Source: Desulfacinum hydrothermale DSM 13146
GTDB lineage: Bacteria; Desulfobacterota; Syntrophobacteria; Syntrophobacterales; DSM-9756
Length of the DNA stretch: 64,000 nucleotides
Reading direction: 5' to 3'
NCBI RefSeq assembly: GCF_900176285.1
Contig: NZ_FWXF01000020.1
Span: forward strand, 1 to 64,000
The notes beneath the pieces are model-generated. The model was given only the letters and a program-made list of their open reading frames with translations, was not told the origin of the DNA and did not search any database. Position 1 is the stretch's first letter. Every line of letters begins with the position of its first letter. Positions 27,182-35,746 of the stretch are shown here, piece by piece. The translations under genes were made by a program, and so were the position numbers.

Positions 27182-28540
27182 TCACACAGCACCGGCCTTG
27201 ATCTTTTCGATGGTCCCCTCGATGAGATCCTGGATCTCCTTGAGCCGATCCGGCGTTTGCGCCTCGTAGCGAAGCACCAGGACCGGCTGGGTGTTGGAAG
27301 CCCGCACCAGCCCCCAACCGTCCTCAAAGACAACCCGGGCGCCATCCACGTCGATGACCTGGTAGCCTTGCCGCTTGAAATAGGCCACGGCCTTTTCCAC
27401 CACGGCGAATTTCTGATCCTCCGGGCATTCCACTCGAATTTCTGGCGTGGTCACCGTCTCGGGCACCCCCTCCAACAGTTCCGGGATGGTCTTGCCGGAA
27501 TTGGCCAGGATCTCCAAAAGCCGGCAGGAAGCGTAGATGCCGTCGTCGAACCCGAAGTAGCGGTCCTTGAAGAACATGTGCCCGCTCATCTCTCCGGCCA
27601 GTTCCGCCCCCACCTCCTTCATCTTGGCCTTGATGAGCGAATGGCCGGTCCGCCACATGATGGCTTTACCGCCGTGCTTTTCAATATCGTCGTAGAGCGT
27701 CTTGGAGCATTTCACTTCCGAGATGAACACGGCCCCGGGCTTTCTGGAGAGAATCTCGCGGGCGAAGATGATCATGAGCTTGTCACCGTAAACCACTCGA
27801 CCCTCATGATCCACCACCCCCAGGCGGTCGCAGTCCCCGTCATAGGCCACGCCCACGTCCAGCTTTTCGCGGCGCACCCACTCAATCAAATCCTCCAGGT
27901 TCTCCATGACGGTGGGATCCGGTTCGTGATTGGGAAAGGTGCCGTCCATGTCGCAATAGAGGGGATAGACCGAGCAGCCCAAACGTTCCAGAAGCGGAAC
28001 GGCCACCGGCCCCCCCACGGCATTGCCCGCGTCCACCCCCACCCGAAGGGGGCGGCCCAGGCGGATGTTTCCCGCAACAAAGTCCATGTAGGGAGAGATG
28101 ATGTCGTAGGAGGTGACTGAACCGGGACCCTCGACAAACCGCCCCGCATCCATGACCGCCTTCAGTCGCTGAATCTCGGCCCCGGAGATGGTATCGTAGC
28201 CGTTGCAGACCTTGAAGCCGTTATATTCCGGGGGATTGTGGCTGGCCGTGATCATCATGCCGCCTTCCCGGTCCAGGTGCCGGATGGCGAAATAGAACAC
28301 GGGTGTGGGACACACCCCCACATCCACCACGTCCATGCCGGTGGACAACAGCCCCTCCATCAACAGATCCCGGTACTTGGTGGAGCTCAGGCGGCAGTCC
28401 CGCCCCACCACGATGCGGCCCTTGCCTTGATCCGCCATGTAGGTGCCGAAGGCCTTGCCCAGCAGGACCACATCTTCATCCTGAATCTGCTTGTCCACCA
28501 GACCCCGGATATCGTATTCGCGGAAGGTTGTGGGATCCAC
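27182..28540 (-). CDS. algC: Phosphomannomutase / phosphoglucomutase (AlgC type)
   Basis: 452-residue alpha-D-phosphohexomutase converting mannose-6-P to mannose-1-P (and glucose-6-P to glucose-1-P), upstream of both ManC (GDP-mannose) and RmlA (dTDP-sugars) encoded nearby. Catalytic phosphoserine loop TASHNPPEYNG, metal-binding loop DGDCDRLG, sugar-binding GEMSGH, phosphate-binding loop RASNTQPVLVLRYE. N-terminal REYDIRG is typical of AlgC. Start GTG 28540 after AAGGAGGAAGCGAC. Ends in a clear terminator at 27071-27098. Confidence 0.92.
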   Translation of the reverse strand: MDPTTFREYDIRGLVDKQIQDEDVVLLGKAFGTYMADQGKGRIVVGRDCRLSSTKYRDLLMEGLLSTGMDVVDVGVCPTPVFYFAIRHLDREGGMMITASHNPPEYNGFKVCNGYDTISGAEIQRLKAVMDAGRFVEGPGSVTSYDIISPYMDFVAGNIRLGRPLRVGVDAGNAVGGPVAVPLLERLGCSVYPLYCDMDGTFPNHEPDPTVMENLEDLIEWVRREKLDVGVAYDGDCDRLGVVDHEGRVVYGDKLMIIFAREILSRKPGAVFISEVKCSKTLYDDIEKHGGKAIMWRTGHSLIKAKMKEVGAELAGEMSGHMFFKDRYFGFDDGIYASCRLLEILANSGKTIPELLEGVPETVTTPEIRVECPEDQKFAVVEKAVAYFKRQGYQVIDVDGARVVFEDGWGLVRASNTQPVLVLRYEAQTPDRLKEIQDLIEGTIEKIKAGAV

Positions 28541-28684
28541 GTCGCTTCCTCCTTTCCCCAACAGTTTCAGAAACAGGCTTCGTGCAATGAAAGCATGCAG
28601 GTGCGACACATTCCCGAATGGATGAGGTGGGCAGTATCCCTGCCCGTGGAAGCCATTATGGTCTGTGGGCGCAAAGGGAATCAA

Positions 28685-28713
28685 CAAAAAAGGCGGCCCC
28701 CAAAGGCCGCCTT
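28685..28713 (-). terminator. Terminator after the 67-residue membrane protein
   Basis: Stem AAGGCGGCC (28690-28698) / GGCCGCCTT (28705-28713), with an A-run at 28685-28691 giving Us on the minus strand. Confidence 0.8.
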
Positions 28714-28789
28714 GCCAATCATCGTTGCGGGGTGCGTCCCGTCCGTGAGCCGGTCCCTGCCGGGAAAGACCGCCATCGCACCCCACCGG

Positions 28790-28993
28790 TCAGTGATGCC
28801 CCGAATCACCCTTTTTGAGATCTTTTAGGGTCATCACCACCGCGATCAGCACACCCAGACCGATCACCGTGAGCGCCCCATAGAGGGCGGTAAAAAAGAC
28901 GGCGTGACTGGGGTCATACCAGGGGATGTCCCACGGCAACATGCTGGAAACGCTTCTTTTGAGTGCTACGCACAGAAAATCGATACCCCACAT
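28790..28993 (-). CDS. Small single-span membrane protein (67 aa), unknown
   Basis: 67 residues with one long hydrophobic helix (AVFFTALYGALTVIGLGVLIAVVMTL, about 31-56) and a positively charged C-terminal end (KDLKKGDSGHH). The N-terminal part contains LPWDIPWYDPSHA. Start ATG 28993 after GGAGGAGGCGTCC. It has its own terminator downstream, so it is a discrete transcription unit. I do not recognise it; small one-helix subunits of respiratory complexes have this look, but nothing nearby supports a partner. Confidence 0.65.
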   Translation of the reverse strand: MWGIDFLCVALKRSVSSMLPWDIPWYDPSHAVFFTALYGALTVIGLGVLIAVVMTLKDLKKGDSGHH

Positions 28994-29256
28994 GGACGCC
29001 TCCTCCCGATCTATGGCCTTCCAGCCGGAACCTGGCACCTTCCAGTCCCCATGGGGACCCGGAATCGCTCAAATTTGTGATACATTTAGCAAAGGAGACG
29101 GCCGGGGTCAATTCCTATTCTGCGGCGGGCTCGGACCGCGATCCGAGAAAGGAAAGAAGGGAAATGAACGAGCTTCAAGGGATCCCAAGAAGGGGAGGTG
29201 GGGGCTGGAAGGGACGGCGAAAAGAGGCCTTGGGTGAAAAGAAGACGATGGGCCAT
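28994..29256. other. Intergenic stretch between two small genes
   Basis: About 260 bp upstream of the 67-residue membrane protein; it should contain that gene's promoter. No repeat, RNA gene or credible coding frame recognised. Confidence 0.4.
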
Positions 29257-29295
29257 AGAAAAAGGGGTTGCAGCCTTCAGCGCTCCAACCCCTTC
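29257..29295 (-). terminator. Terminator of the 53-residue small gene
   Basis: Stem AAGGGGTTG (29263-29271) / CAACCCCTT (29287-29295) with the A-rich run 29258-29264 providing Us on the minus strand. It lies 48 bp past the stop of the small gene. Confidence 0.75.
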
Positions 29296-29342
29296 ACCCG
29301 ATCAGGCCGTTTTCTGGCCATGAGTCGCAGGGATCCATGGAA

Positions 29343-29504
29343 TCACTCCTTGTAAAGAATCACCCTGCCGCTGGGATCCACGCTGCACCTTTTCACAAAG
29401 TCCTTCATGGTGCACTCGAACTGATCCCGATGGCTAAAATAGTAGCTCAACATCTTCTTTCGGGCATCCTGTCGATTGCGGCCCTTGATCAGCACCGTCT
29501 TCAA
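29343..29504 (-). CDS. Small basic protein (53 aa), unknown
   Basis: Reads from TTG at 29504: MKTVLIKGRNRQDARKK at the N-terminus, then LSYYFSHRDQFECTMKDFVKRC and a C-terminal SGRVILYKE. The start is supported by AAAGGGGGTGA, almost the full anti-16S complement, five bases upstream. A terminator follows and an attenuator-like leader precedes it. It is basic, helical-looking, without membrane segment, with two cysteines (C33 and C42). I do not recognise a family. A GTG three codons upstream could also be used but sits on the ribosome-binding site. Confidence 0.6.
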   Translation of the reverse strand: MKTVLIKGRNRQDARKKMLSYYFSHRDQFECTMKDFVKRCSVDPSGRVILYKE

Positions 29505-29530
29505 TGGAATCACCCCCTTTCCATGGCATT

Positions 29531-29627
29531 AAAAAACCCCGAGCCACGCTCGGGGTCGTCGTGCCGCACAGGAGGTCCGGCGTCAGAGATGGGTCTTTCG
29601 AAGGGCCGAACCCATCTTCTCCCCGAG
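29531..29627 (-). promoter_or_regulatory. Attenuator-like leader: terminator with competing antiterminator
   Basis: On the minus strand: CTCGGGG (29627-29621), a hairpin AGATGGGT/ACCCATCT (29616-29609 with 29594-29587), then CCCCGAG (29555-29549), CTCGGGG (29543-29537) and a run of six Us (29536-29531). The upstream and downstream CTCGGGG can pair with the same CCCCGAG, giving mutually exclusive antiterminator and terminator. The Us end 27 nt before the small-gene start codon. It may alternatively be simply the rmlA terminator. Confidence 0.55.
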
Positions 29628-29742
29628 ACGAATCAGGCTCGATTGTCGTTCGATCTTTCGACTACTACTCGGGTCGTCCATGAAGAACCGATCTCCACCC
29701 ACTAACCAGGATTCACCAAGCATACATACCAAGATCAATGCC

Positions 29743-29771
29743 AAGCTACCCTCTTTTCCTCCGTCTGTCAA
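29743..29771 (-). promoter_or_regulatory. Candidate promoter for the leader and small gene
   Basis: Minus strand TTGACA (29771-29766), 17-bp spacer, TAGCTT (29748-29743), just past the rmlA stop codon. The -35 is perfect, the -10 weak. Confidence 0.4.
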
Positions 29772-29778
29772 GACGTTC

Positions 29779-30882
29779 CTACCTCTTTACTTCAATGACG
29801 CAATCGTCGCCCACCATGAGGCTGATGGAATCGTGGTGGGTGGCGGCGGGGAAGACCCGAACGCGCCGGCCCAACACCGAGTTTTCCAATCGGGGAATGT
29901 CACGTATATGACATCCTTCCATGATCACGGAATGATCCACGCTGGAGCGTTCTATGACCACCCCGGGGCCGATGGCCGTAAAGGGCCCCACGGTGGCCTC
30001 CACCAACCGGGCCCCCCGGCCGATGATCACCGGGCCCCGCACCTCGGATCGGATCAGCTCGGCCCCTTCTTCCATGTGCACGCGCCCGGTCACTCGGCTT
30101 TCGGCGTCCACGGTTCCATCCACCCGGCGGTGCAGCCAGTCGTCCATGACCGTATCGTTGGCCAGGAGCAGGTCGTCCTTTTTCCCCGTATCCAGCCACC
30201 AGGTGTCAATGGTGTGACTTTGGACCTTGCGGCCGTTTCGGATGAGCCAGGAGATGGCGTCGGTGATCTCCAGTTCCCCCCGGGCAGAGGGCTTGATGTT
30301 GTCGATGGCCTCAAAGATCTCGGGGCGGAAGAGGTAAATGCCCACCAGGGCCAGATCCGAGGGAGGCGTTTGGGGCTTTTCCACCAGATCCACCACCCGT
30401 CCATCGCCGTCCACCACGGCCACCCCAAAGGCCCGGGGGTTGGCCACCGCTTTGAGAAAGATGGACGCCGACAGGGACACGTCCTCTCGGAATGCCTGCA
30501 CCTGGTCCGTCACCCGGCAGCCGATCAGGTTGTCGCCCAAATACATGAGAAAGGGGGCCTCCCCCAGGTATCCCTTGGCGGTGAGCACGGCGTGGGCCAG
30601 GCCCAGGGGCCGTTCCTGGAGGATGTATTCCACCTCCAGGTTCCAGCGGGATCCGTTCCCAACGGCCTCCATGACTTCCTGGCCCGTTTCCGGGGCGATC
30701 ACGATCCCCACCTGGCGCACCCCCGCCGCCGCGATGTTTTCCAACACGTAGAAGAGAATGGGCTTGTTGGCCACGGGCACCAGTTGCTTGGCCCCGGTGT
30801 AGGTGAGCGGTCGAAGCCGCGTACCCGATCCGCCCGATAAGACCAAGGCTTTCATCTGGGAAGTTCGGAAATCCCCATCCAT
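29779..30882 (-). CDS. rmlA: Glucose-1-phosphate thymidylyltransferase, long form with left-handed beta-helix tail
   Basis: 367 residues. N-terminal nucleotidyltransferase domain with LSGGSGTRLRPLTYTGAKQLVPVANKPI and YLGDNLI; C-terminal hexapeptide-repeat segment (RVTGRVHMEEGAELIRSEV, GPVIIGRGARL, ATVGPFTAIGPGVVI). This is the long RmlA/StrD-like form, which makes dTDP-glucose from dTTP and glucose-1-P, the substrate for the adjacent RmlB. Start ATG 30882 has AGGAGAGGG six bases upstream; the internal ATG 30855 (MKALVLSGG), where homologues usually begin, has no such site. rmlC and rmlD are not in the window, so the final sugar is unknown. Confidence 0.88.
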   Translation of the reverse strand: MDGDFRTSQMKALVLSGGSGTRLRPLTYTGAKQLVPVANKPILFYVLENIAAAGVRQVGIVIAPETGQEVMEAVGNGSRWNLEVEYILQERPLGLAHAVLTAKGYLGEAPFLMYLGDNLIGCRVTDQVQAFREDVSLSASIFLKAVANPRAFGVAVVDGDGRVVDLVEKPQTPPSDLALVGIYLFRPEIFEAIDNIKPSARGELEITDAISWLIRNGRKVQSHTIDTWWLDTGKKDDLLLANDTVMDDWLHRRVDGTVDAESRVTGRVHMEEGAELIRSEVRGPVIIGRGARLVEATVGPFTAIGPGVVIERSSVDHSVIMEGCHIRDIPRLENSVLGRRVRVFPAATHHDSISLMVGDDCVIEVKR

Positions 30883-30999
30883 TCGTTTCCCTCTCCTTTG
30901 CCCCAAACTTCAATCATCGTCACCGGCACGGGCCGTCTGGTCGCCCCAGCCCTCTGTCCGCACAAACAGGAAACACTCTGGGCCTTCTCGGACACACCC

Positions 31000-32082
31000 T
31001 TAAGAGCGGCCACTCGTACCCAAACGCCCCCGATCGTAAATCCCTTCGGTCACGCGCCGGCACCACTCTTCATGGTCCAGGTACCATCGAACCGTTTTTC
31101 GAATGCCGCTCACAAACGTTTCCCGGGGGCACCATCCCAACTCCCGCTCGATCTTGGAGGCATCGATGGCGTACCTTCGGTCGTGCCCGGGCCGATCCGG
31201 CACATGGGTGATGAGATCTTCGTAGGCGCCTTTGCCGGCCATGGCGGGATTGGACGCCGCCGGCACCTCTTCTTCCAAGCACCGGCATAGGGTTCGAACC
31301 ACTTCCAGGTTGGTCTTCTCGTTGTGGCCGCCGATGTTGTAGGTCTCTCCGGGCCGGCCCGCCTCCAGCACCCGTACGATGGCCTCACAATGGTCCAGCA
31401 CGTAGAGCCAGTCGCGGACGTTGAGGCCGTCGCCGTAAACGGGCAGCGGCTTTCCTTCCAAGGCGTTCAGAACGATGAGGGGAATCAGCTTTTCCGGATA
31501 TTGGTACGGCCCGTAATTGTTGGAACAGTTGGTGGTGAGCGTGGGAAGGCCGTAGGTTTCCCGGTAAGCGCGCACCAGGTGATCGGAAGCGGCCTTGGAC
31601 GCCGAGTAGGGGGAATTGGGGGCGTAGGGCGTCTCTTCCGTAAAGAATCCTTCGGGCCCCAGCGACCCGTACACCTCGTCCGTGGACACGTGCAGAAACC
31701 GGAACCGATCCTTTTCCTCGTCCGCCAACACTGTCCAGTAGTGGCGTGCCGCCTCCAACAGGCGAAACGTTCCCACCACGTTGGTGTGAATAAAATCGCC
31801 CGGGCCGTCGATGGATCGATCCACGTGAGACTCGGCGGCGAAATTGATCACCGCCGAAACCTTGTGGGTGGCAAGCAGGTAGAGCACCAGCTCCTGGTTC
31901 CCGATGTCCCCTTTGACGAAGATGTGGTCCCGGTCTCCTTCCAGCCCTTCCAGGGATTCCAGATGGCCGGCGTAGGTGAGCTTGTCCAGGTTGACCACAC
32001 GGGCCAACCCCTTCTGTCGGACCATGTGCACGAAGTTGGAGCCGATGAAACCCGCCCCGCCGGTTACCAGCCAGGTTTTCAT
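31000..32082 (-). CDS. rmlB: dTDP-glucose 4,6-dehydratase
   Basis: 360-residue extended SDR. NAD site [13 protein letters not shown], catalytic [10 protein letters not shown] and YSASKAASD (Tyr-x3-Lys), [29 protein letters not shown], all diagnostic of RmlB. It converts dTDP-glucose to dTDP-4-keto-6-deoxyglucose, the entry to rhamnose and other deoxysugars. Start ATG 32082 after GGAGG; rmlA follows downstream on the same strand with a 117-bp gap. [27 protein letters not shown] completes the family signature. Confidence 0.95.
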   Translation of the reverse strand: MKTWLVTGGAGFIGSNFVHMVRQKGLARVVNLDKLTYAGHLESLEGLEGDRDHIFVKGDIGNQELVLYLLATHKVSAVINFAAESHVDRSIDGPGDFIHTNVVGTFRLLEAARHYWTVLADEEKDRFRFLHVSTDEVYGSLGPEGFFTEETPYAPNSPYSASKAASDHLVRAYRETYGLPTLTTNCSNNYGPYQYPEKLIPLIVLNALEGKPLPVYGDGLNVRDWLYVLDHCEAIVRVLEAGRPGETYNIGGHNEKTNLEVVRTLCRCLEEEVPAASNPAMAGKGAYEDLITHVPDRPGHDRRYAIDASKIERELGWCPRETFVSGIRKTVRWYLDHEEWCRRVTEGIYDRGRLGTSGRS

Positions 32083-32136
32083 CAAAGTACCTCCTCGATT
32101 CTTCCAAAACGGCGATGGGCGAACCGTCGCCTTCTC

Positions 32137-32688
32137 TCACCGGCCGTCCATGGCTGACTGTCCGTCACTTTCCATGAGGCGAAGCCAGGCTTTCAAGCGT
32201 CCATCCTGGAGCCAACGATGAAGCTTTTGGCAAACCCGCCGATCCGTGGGGAAGGCCAGCGGCTCCGGTAGAGACTCCAAGGGGAAAAAGGCGGCTTCCC
32301 GGGCGTCGGAGCCCGCTGCCAGATGGCCCCCCCGGCGCGTTCCCCAAAACCATATCCCCACCGTGAGGTGTCTCGGGTCGTGAAAATTGGAATGGACGGC
32401 AAAGACAGGACCCACATCCACCTCCAGACCCGTCTCCTCCCAAAGCTCCCGTCGGGCCGCCCGGCGGATGTCTTCTCCCCATTCCACGTGCCCGCACGGG
32501 ATGCACCATTGGCCGTCGTAGGAGCCCCGGCGGCACACCAAAAGGAGCCGCTGGGCTTCCAACACGATGACGGCCACCCCGACCGTGGGATTGCGGTAGA
32601 AGACCTTCCGGCATCGGGAACACCAGGGCCTTCCCGACGCGTTTTCGCCCAGTCTCTCCCCGCAGTGGGGGCAATACCGGTAGGCCAT
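32137..32688 (-). CDS. Nudix hydrolase with N-terminal zinc ribbon
   Basis: 183 residues. An N-terminal zinc ribbon (CPHC ... CSRC, residues 6-25) precedes a Nudix domain whose box is complete: [25 protein letters not shown]. Zinc-ribbon Nudix proteins of this layout hydrolyse nucleoside diphosphate derivatives such as NADH or ADP-ribose. Its place between rmlB and manC suggests, but does not prove, housecleaning of nucleotide sugars. Start ATG 32688 with GGAAGGAAC. 54 bp upstream of rmlB. Confidence 0.88.
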   Translation of the reverse strand: MAYRYCPHCGERLGENASGRPWCSRCRKVFYRNPTVGVAVIVLEAQRLLLVCRRGSYDGQWCIPCGHVEWGEDIRRAARRELWEETGLEVDVGPVFAVHSNFHDPRHLTVGIWFWGTRRGGHLAAGSDAREAAFFPLESLPEPLAFPTDRRVCQKLHRWLQDGRLKAWLRLMESDGQSAMDGR

Positions 32689-32843
32689 GAGTTCCTTCCG
32701 CGCTCGAGGGAACCGACATCCACCCGCCATCCCCACAGGGGCCGACCCCGAACCAGCCTATGGGCGGGAAGGGCGGCCTTTGCCCAGATTTCGGGCTCCC
32801 GCTTCGGCGCCGGCGACGGTTCCTCACGTTTTTTCCGCAGGAC

Positions 32844-33911
32844 CTAAAGAAGCTCCTGGCGCCTCTTGTCCTTAAGGTCCTGCACCACGCGGCGCACCTC
32901 CTGGCTCCGTTCCAGGTCGGCCACCAGCACGGCGTCCTTGGTGTCCACCACCAGCACCCGCTGGAGCCCCAGAACCGCCAGGAAACGGCCCCCGTGCCCC
33001 ACCACGAAGGAATCCCGACAATCGTAGGCCCTCACGTCCCCTTCCAGCACATTGCCGTCCGAATCCGCTCCGGAGCGCCGCACATCGTAGAGGCTGTACC
33101 ACGACCCCACGTCGCTCCATCCGCAATGGGTGGGGACCACGTAGACCGCCTCGCGGGTCTTTTCCATGACGGCATAGTCGAAGGAGATGTTCTCCGTGGC
33201 CCCGTACAGGTCTTCCAGCGCCTGGGAGAACCCTTCCGTATCGAAGGTTCGCGCCAGAACGTCCAACCCGGCGGCAAATTCCGGCATGTGAGCTGCAAAT
33301 TCCTTGAGCAGGGTGGTGGCCGTGGCCACAAAGATCCCGGCGTTCCAGTAATGCCGGCCGCTTTGAAAATACTTGGCCGCTGTCTCCAGGGGAGGTTTCT
33401 CCACGAATCGCCGGACCCGATAGGCTCCGTCCAATGCCCCTTCGGTCTGCCGCTCGATGTACCCATATCCGGTTTCCGGTCGGGTGGGCACGATACCCAA
33501 TGTGGCGATCCCCCCCTCTTGCACCACCGTGGCGGCCTTTCGAATGGCATGCTGGAAGGCCTCGGGATCGGCCACGTAGTGATCGGCGGGAAGGATGGCC
33601 AGGGGCCCCGTGGCACCCAGATGGGCGGCGTACCGTGCGGCCAGCCCCACACAGGGCGCCGTGTTCCGCCCGAAGGGTTCCACCAGGATCCGCACCCGCG
33701 TGTCCGCCAGGATCCGTCGGGTTTCCTCTTCGTGCTCCCGGCCCACCACCACAAGGATCTCTTCGTCGGTGGAAAGGGGTCGTATCCTTTCGTAGGTGGC
33801 GCGAAGCAGGGGTTGATCCCCCACGATCTTGAGAAACTGTTTGGGATAGGACGATCGACTGAGAGGCCAAAACCGCGTACCGGAACCACCTGCCATGATA
33901 ACGGAAATCAT
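32844..33911 (-). CDS. manC: Mannose-1-phosphate guanylyltransferase (short form)
   Basis: 355 residues: nucleotidyltransferase domain only, without the C-terminal phosphomannose isomerase part of long AlgA/ManC enzymes. Signature IMAGGSGTRFWPLSRSSYPKQFL, EPFGRNTAPCVGLAA, LPADHYV, FVEKPPLETA, NAGIFVA, DVGSWYSLYD. It forms GDP-mannose from GTP and mannose-1-P, the product of the AlgC-type mutase at 27182-28540. Start ATG 33911 with GGAGGACCC. The GDP-mannose could be used by the glycosyltransferase at 34449. Confidence 0.93.
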   Translation of the reverse strand: MISVIMAGGSGTRFWPLSRSSYPKQFLKIVGDQPLLRATYERIRPLSTDEEILVVVGREHEEETRRILADTRVRILVEPFGRNTAPCVGLAARYAAHLGATGPLAILPADHYVADPEAFQHAIRKAATVVQEGGIATLGIVPTRPETGYGYIERQTEGALDGAYRVRRFVEKPPLETAAKYFQSGRHYWNAGIFVATATTLLKEFAAHMPEFAAGLDVLARTFDTEGFSQALEDLYGATENISFDYAVMEKTREAVYVVPTHCGWSDVGSWYSLYDVRRSGADSDGNVLEGDVRAYDCRDSFVVGHGGRFLAVLGLQRVLVVDTKDAVLVADLERSQEVRRVVQDLKDKRRQELL

Positions 33912-34448
33912 GGGTCCTCCATCCTTGTGTTCAAACGGACACAACTCACGCCATCAGCCGAATCAGGCCAAAAGACAAAAGAAGAGAAAAGCGATCCGGC
34001 GGAGGCTTCCGCGCCCACTATCCTTCGTTGCCCCTTGCCGCAAGGATCCCAAGCAAACGATGAAAGGAAAGGCTCTTTGCCTCCCCGGTCAGGCCTCCGA
34101 CCAGGCGCAGCCAAACCTTCCTGCAAAAAACCGGTCTCCTCGATTCGTCAAAGAGCGCCTTGGCGCGGTCCAGATCGCCGAGGATCCGGCACCCACGAAA
34201 AGGACCTGGCCAAGAGCGCTTCCATCCCCGCAAGACGGCACACCAACGGCCTGGCTGGAGATTATCCGAAAACGGCCTTTCGGCCTTTTGGGGCTCTCCA
34301 ACTGCTTGAAATTCCAGTGTGCCCTGTGGTCTTTGTTGAGCTCTCAGACAGCCTTGTCGGGGCGGGTTCGAAACCCGTCCCGACGGCGGCCTGGCCAGGA
34401 CGACCGCACGGGCCGCAGGCAGCAACCTGGGCGTTCCCGGTCCGCCGT
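33912..34448. other. 537-bp intergenic stretch holding repeat copy C
   Basis: Between manC and the glycosyltransferase gene. The right part is repeat copy C. A short AAAACGGCCTTTCGGCCTTTT hairpin (about 34268-34288) resembles a bidirectional terminator. The rest shows nothing recognisable. Confidence 0.5.
34301..34386 (+). repeat. Dispersed repeat, copy C
   Basis: CTGCTTGAAATTCCAGTGTG at about 34302-34321, CCCTGTGGTCTTTGTTGAGC, a 10-base insertion, then the palindrome GGGGCGGGTTCGAAACCCG-TCCCGAC. Same element as copies A and B. Confidence 0.7.
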
Positions 34449-35711
34449 CTAGATCTCGATACCGAAGAAATTGGAAATCAAAAATGCCAAGCGCTTGCGA
34501 AGCACCGAGTACGAATAGTGCCGTTTGGCCACCTCGTAGTTGTGGTTGACCATCCGCTCCCGGCGCTCCGGAGACTCCAGCACTTCCCTGACCTCTTCCA
34601 CCACTCGGTCCGAAACGTAGCCGTCCATCACCACCACATCGAAGCCCTGGGGCTCGATATCCCGCACAAACACATCGTAGCGATTAACCAGAAGAGGCTT
34701 GCGAAAGTAGATGGCTTCCAGAAAGGCGTTGCCAAACCCTTCGTAAGTGCTCGGGTACGTAACGAAATCGCAGTGGGGATAGACATCCCACAGGGAATAG
34801 CACTTTTGGCCATCCGTTCCATAACCCCGTTTGTCGCTCACGTAGTGGGAAATGAGGCGCATATCCACCTGGTGGTCGGCGGCGTAGTCCTGAAGCCACT
34901 GCAGGTACTCGAAACCTTCGTCGCCCGCAGCATGAGAAATGATCAGCTTGTATTTGGGGTCCCCCAGCTCGTGGACCAACTCGATGGCGTGTTCGATGCC
35001 CTTGCGTTGCACCACGCGGGTGGGCTGCAGGATCAGAATGTCCTCGTCACTCACGCCGATCTCAGCACGGAAGTCCTTGGTAAATTCCCAGTCGATTTCG
35101 GGATCCGTCTCGAAATCCAAGACATTGGGAATGACGATGGAAGAAATCCCTGTCCGCAGCGCCAAGGCCTCCTGGGCCAGGGAATTGATCACCACGTGCT
35201 GAATGTTGGGCAGTTTGGGCGGAAAGGCCATCTGCAGGTAGTCCTGGACGGCATTGATGGAAAATCGGGTCCGCTCCCAATAGAAATCGTGGTGGTGGGC
35301 CACCACGGGGATACCCGACTCGGCGGCCAACTCGGTGATGGCCAGCCCCAGTGGCACGTGCATGGGGATGGTGATGGCGTTTTCGATGATCAGGATCTCG
35401 ATTCGAAAGCGCTCGATGAATTCGTAGAGCTTGATCTTCAGGTAGTCGCGAAGGGCATGGATCCGCCCGGTGATGTAGGGGGTTCGGGTCTGGACGCCGA
35501 AGACCCGCTTGTTGATCCACTGGTTTTCCTCGTGATCGAAAAAGGCTTCCGGAACGAGCATACTGATGTCCGGGTGCCGGTCCAATTCGCCCGCAAACCA
35601 ATAGGACACATGCTGATGATCCCACAGGAGCTGAGCCCATTTGGCGGCTTCCAAGGAAACCCCGTCCGTGCCGGCGAATCGGGTGGATACAAACCCTATG
35701 TTCTTGCCCAT
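34449..35711 (-). CDS. GT-B glycosyltransferase (GT4 family)
   Basis: 420 residues. N-terminal acceptor-side domain opens IGFVSTRFAGTDGVSLEAAKWA and includes AHHHDFYWERTRF; C-terminal donor domain has LQPTRVVQRKGIEHAIELV and the GT4 EX7E-type motif YPSTYEGFGNAFLEAIYF. Retaining glycosyltransferase using a nucleotide sugar. From memory, the N-terminal GTDGVSLEAAKWA pattern resembles glycosyltransferases making compatible-solute glycosides such as mannosylglucosylglycerate, which would fit the neighbouring manC; this is a low-confidence guess against an ordinary polysaccharide role. Cytoplasmic, no membrane segment. Single gene with a terminator-like hairpin downstream. Confidence 0.8.
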   Translation of the reverse strand: MGKNIGFVSTRFAGTDGVSLEAAKWAQLLWDHQHVSYWFAGELDRHPDISMLVPEAFFDHEENQWINKRVFGVQTRTPYITGRIHALRDYLKIKLYEFIERFRIEILIIENAITIPMHVPLGLAITELAAESGIPVVAHHHDFYWERTRFSINAVQDYLQMAFPPKLPNIQHVVINSLAQEALALRTGISSIVIPNVLDFETDPEIDWEFTKDFRAEIGVSDEDILILQPTRVVQRKGIEHAIELVHELGDPKYKLIISHAAGDEGFEYLQWLQDYAADHQVDMRLISHYVSDKRGYGTDGQKCYSLWDVYPHCDFVTYPSTYEGFGNAFLEAIYFRKPLLVNRYDVFVRDIEPQGFDVVVMDGYVSDRVVEEVREVLESPERRERMVNHNYEVAKRHYSYSVLRKRLAFLISNFFGIEI

Positions 35712-35746
35712 GGGAAAGCTCCTCCGCCTCGTCCAACAACCATCTG

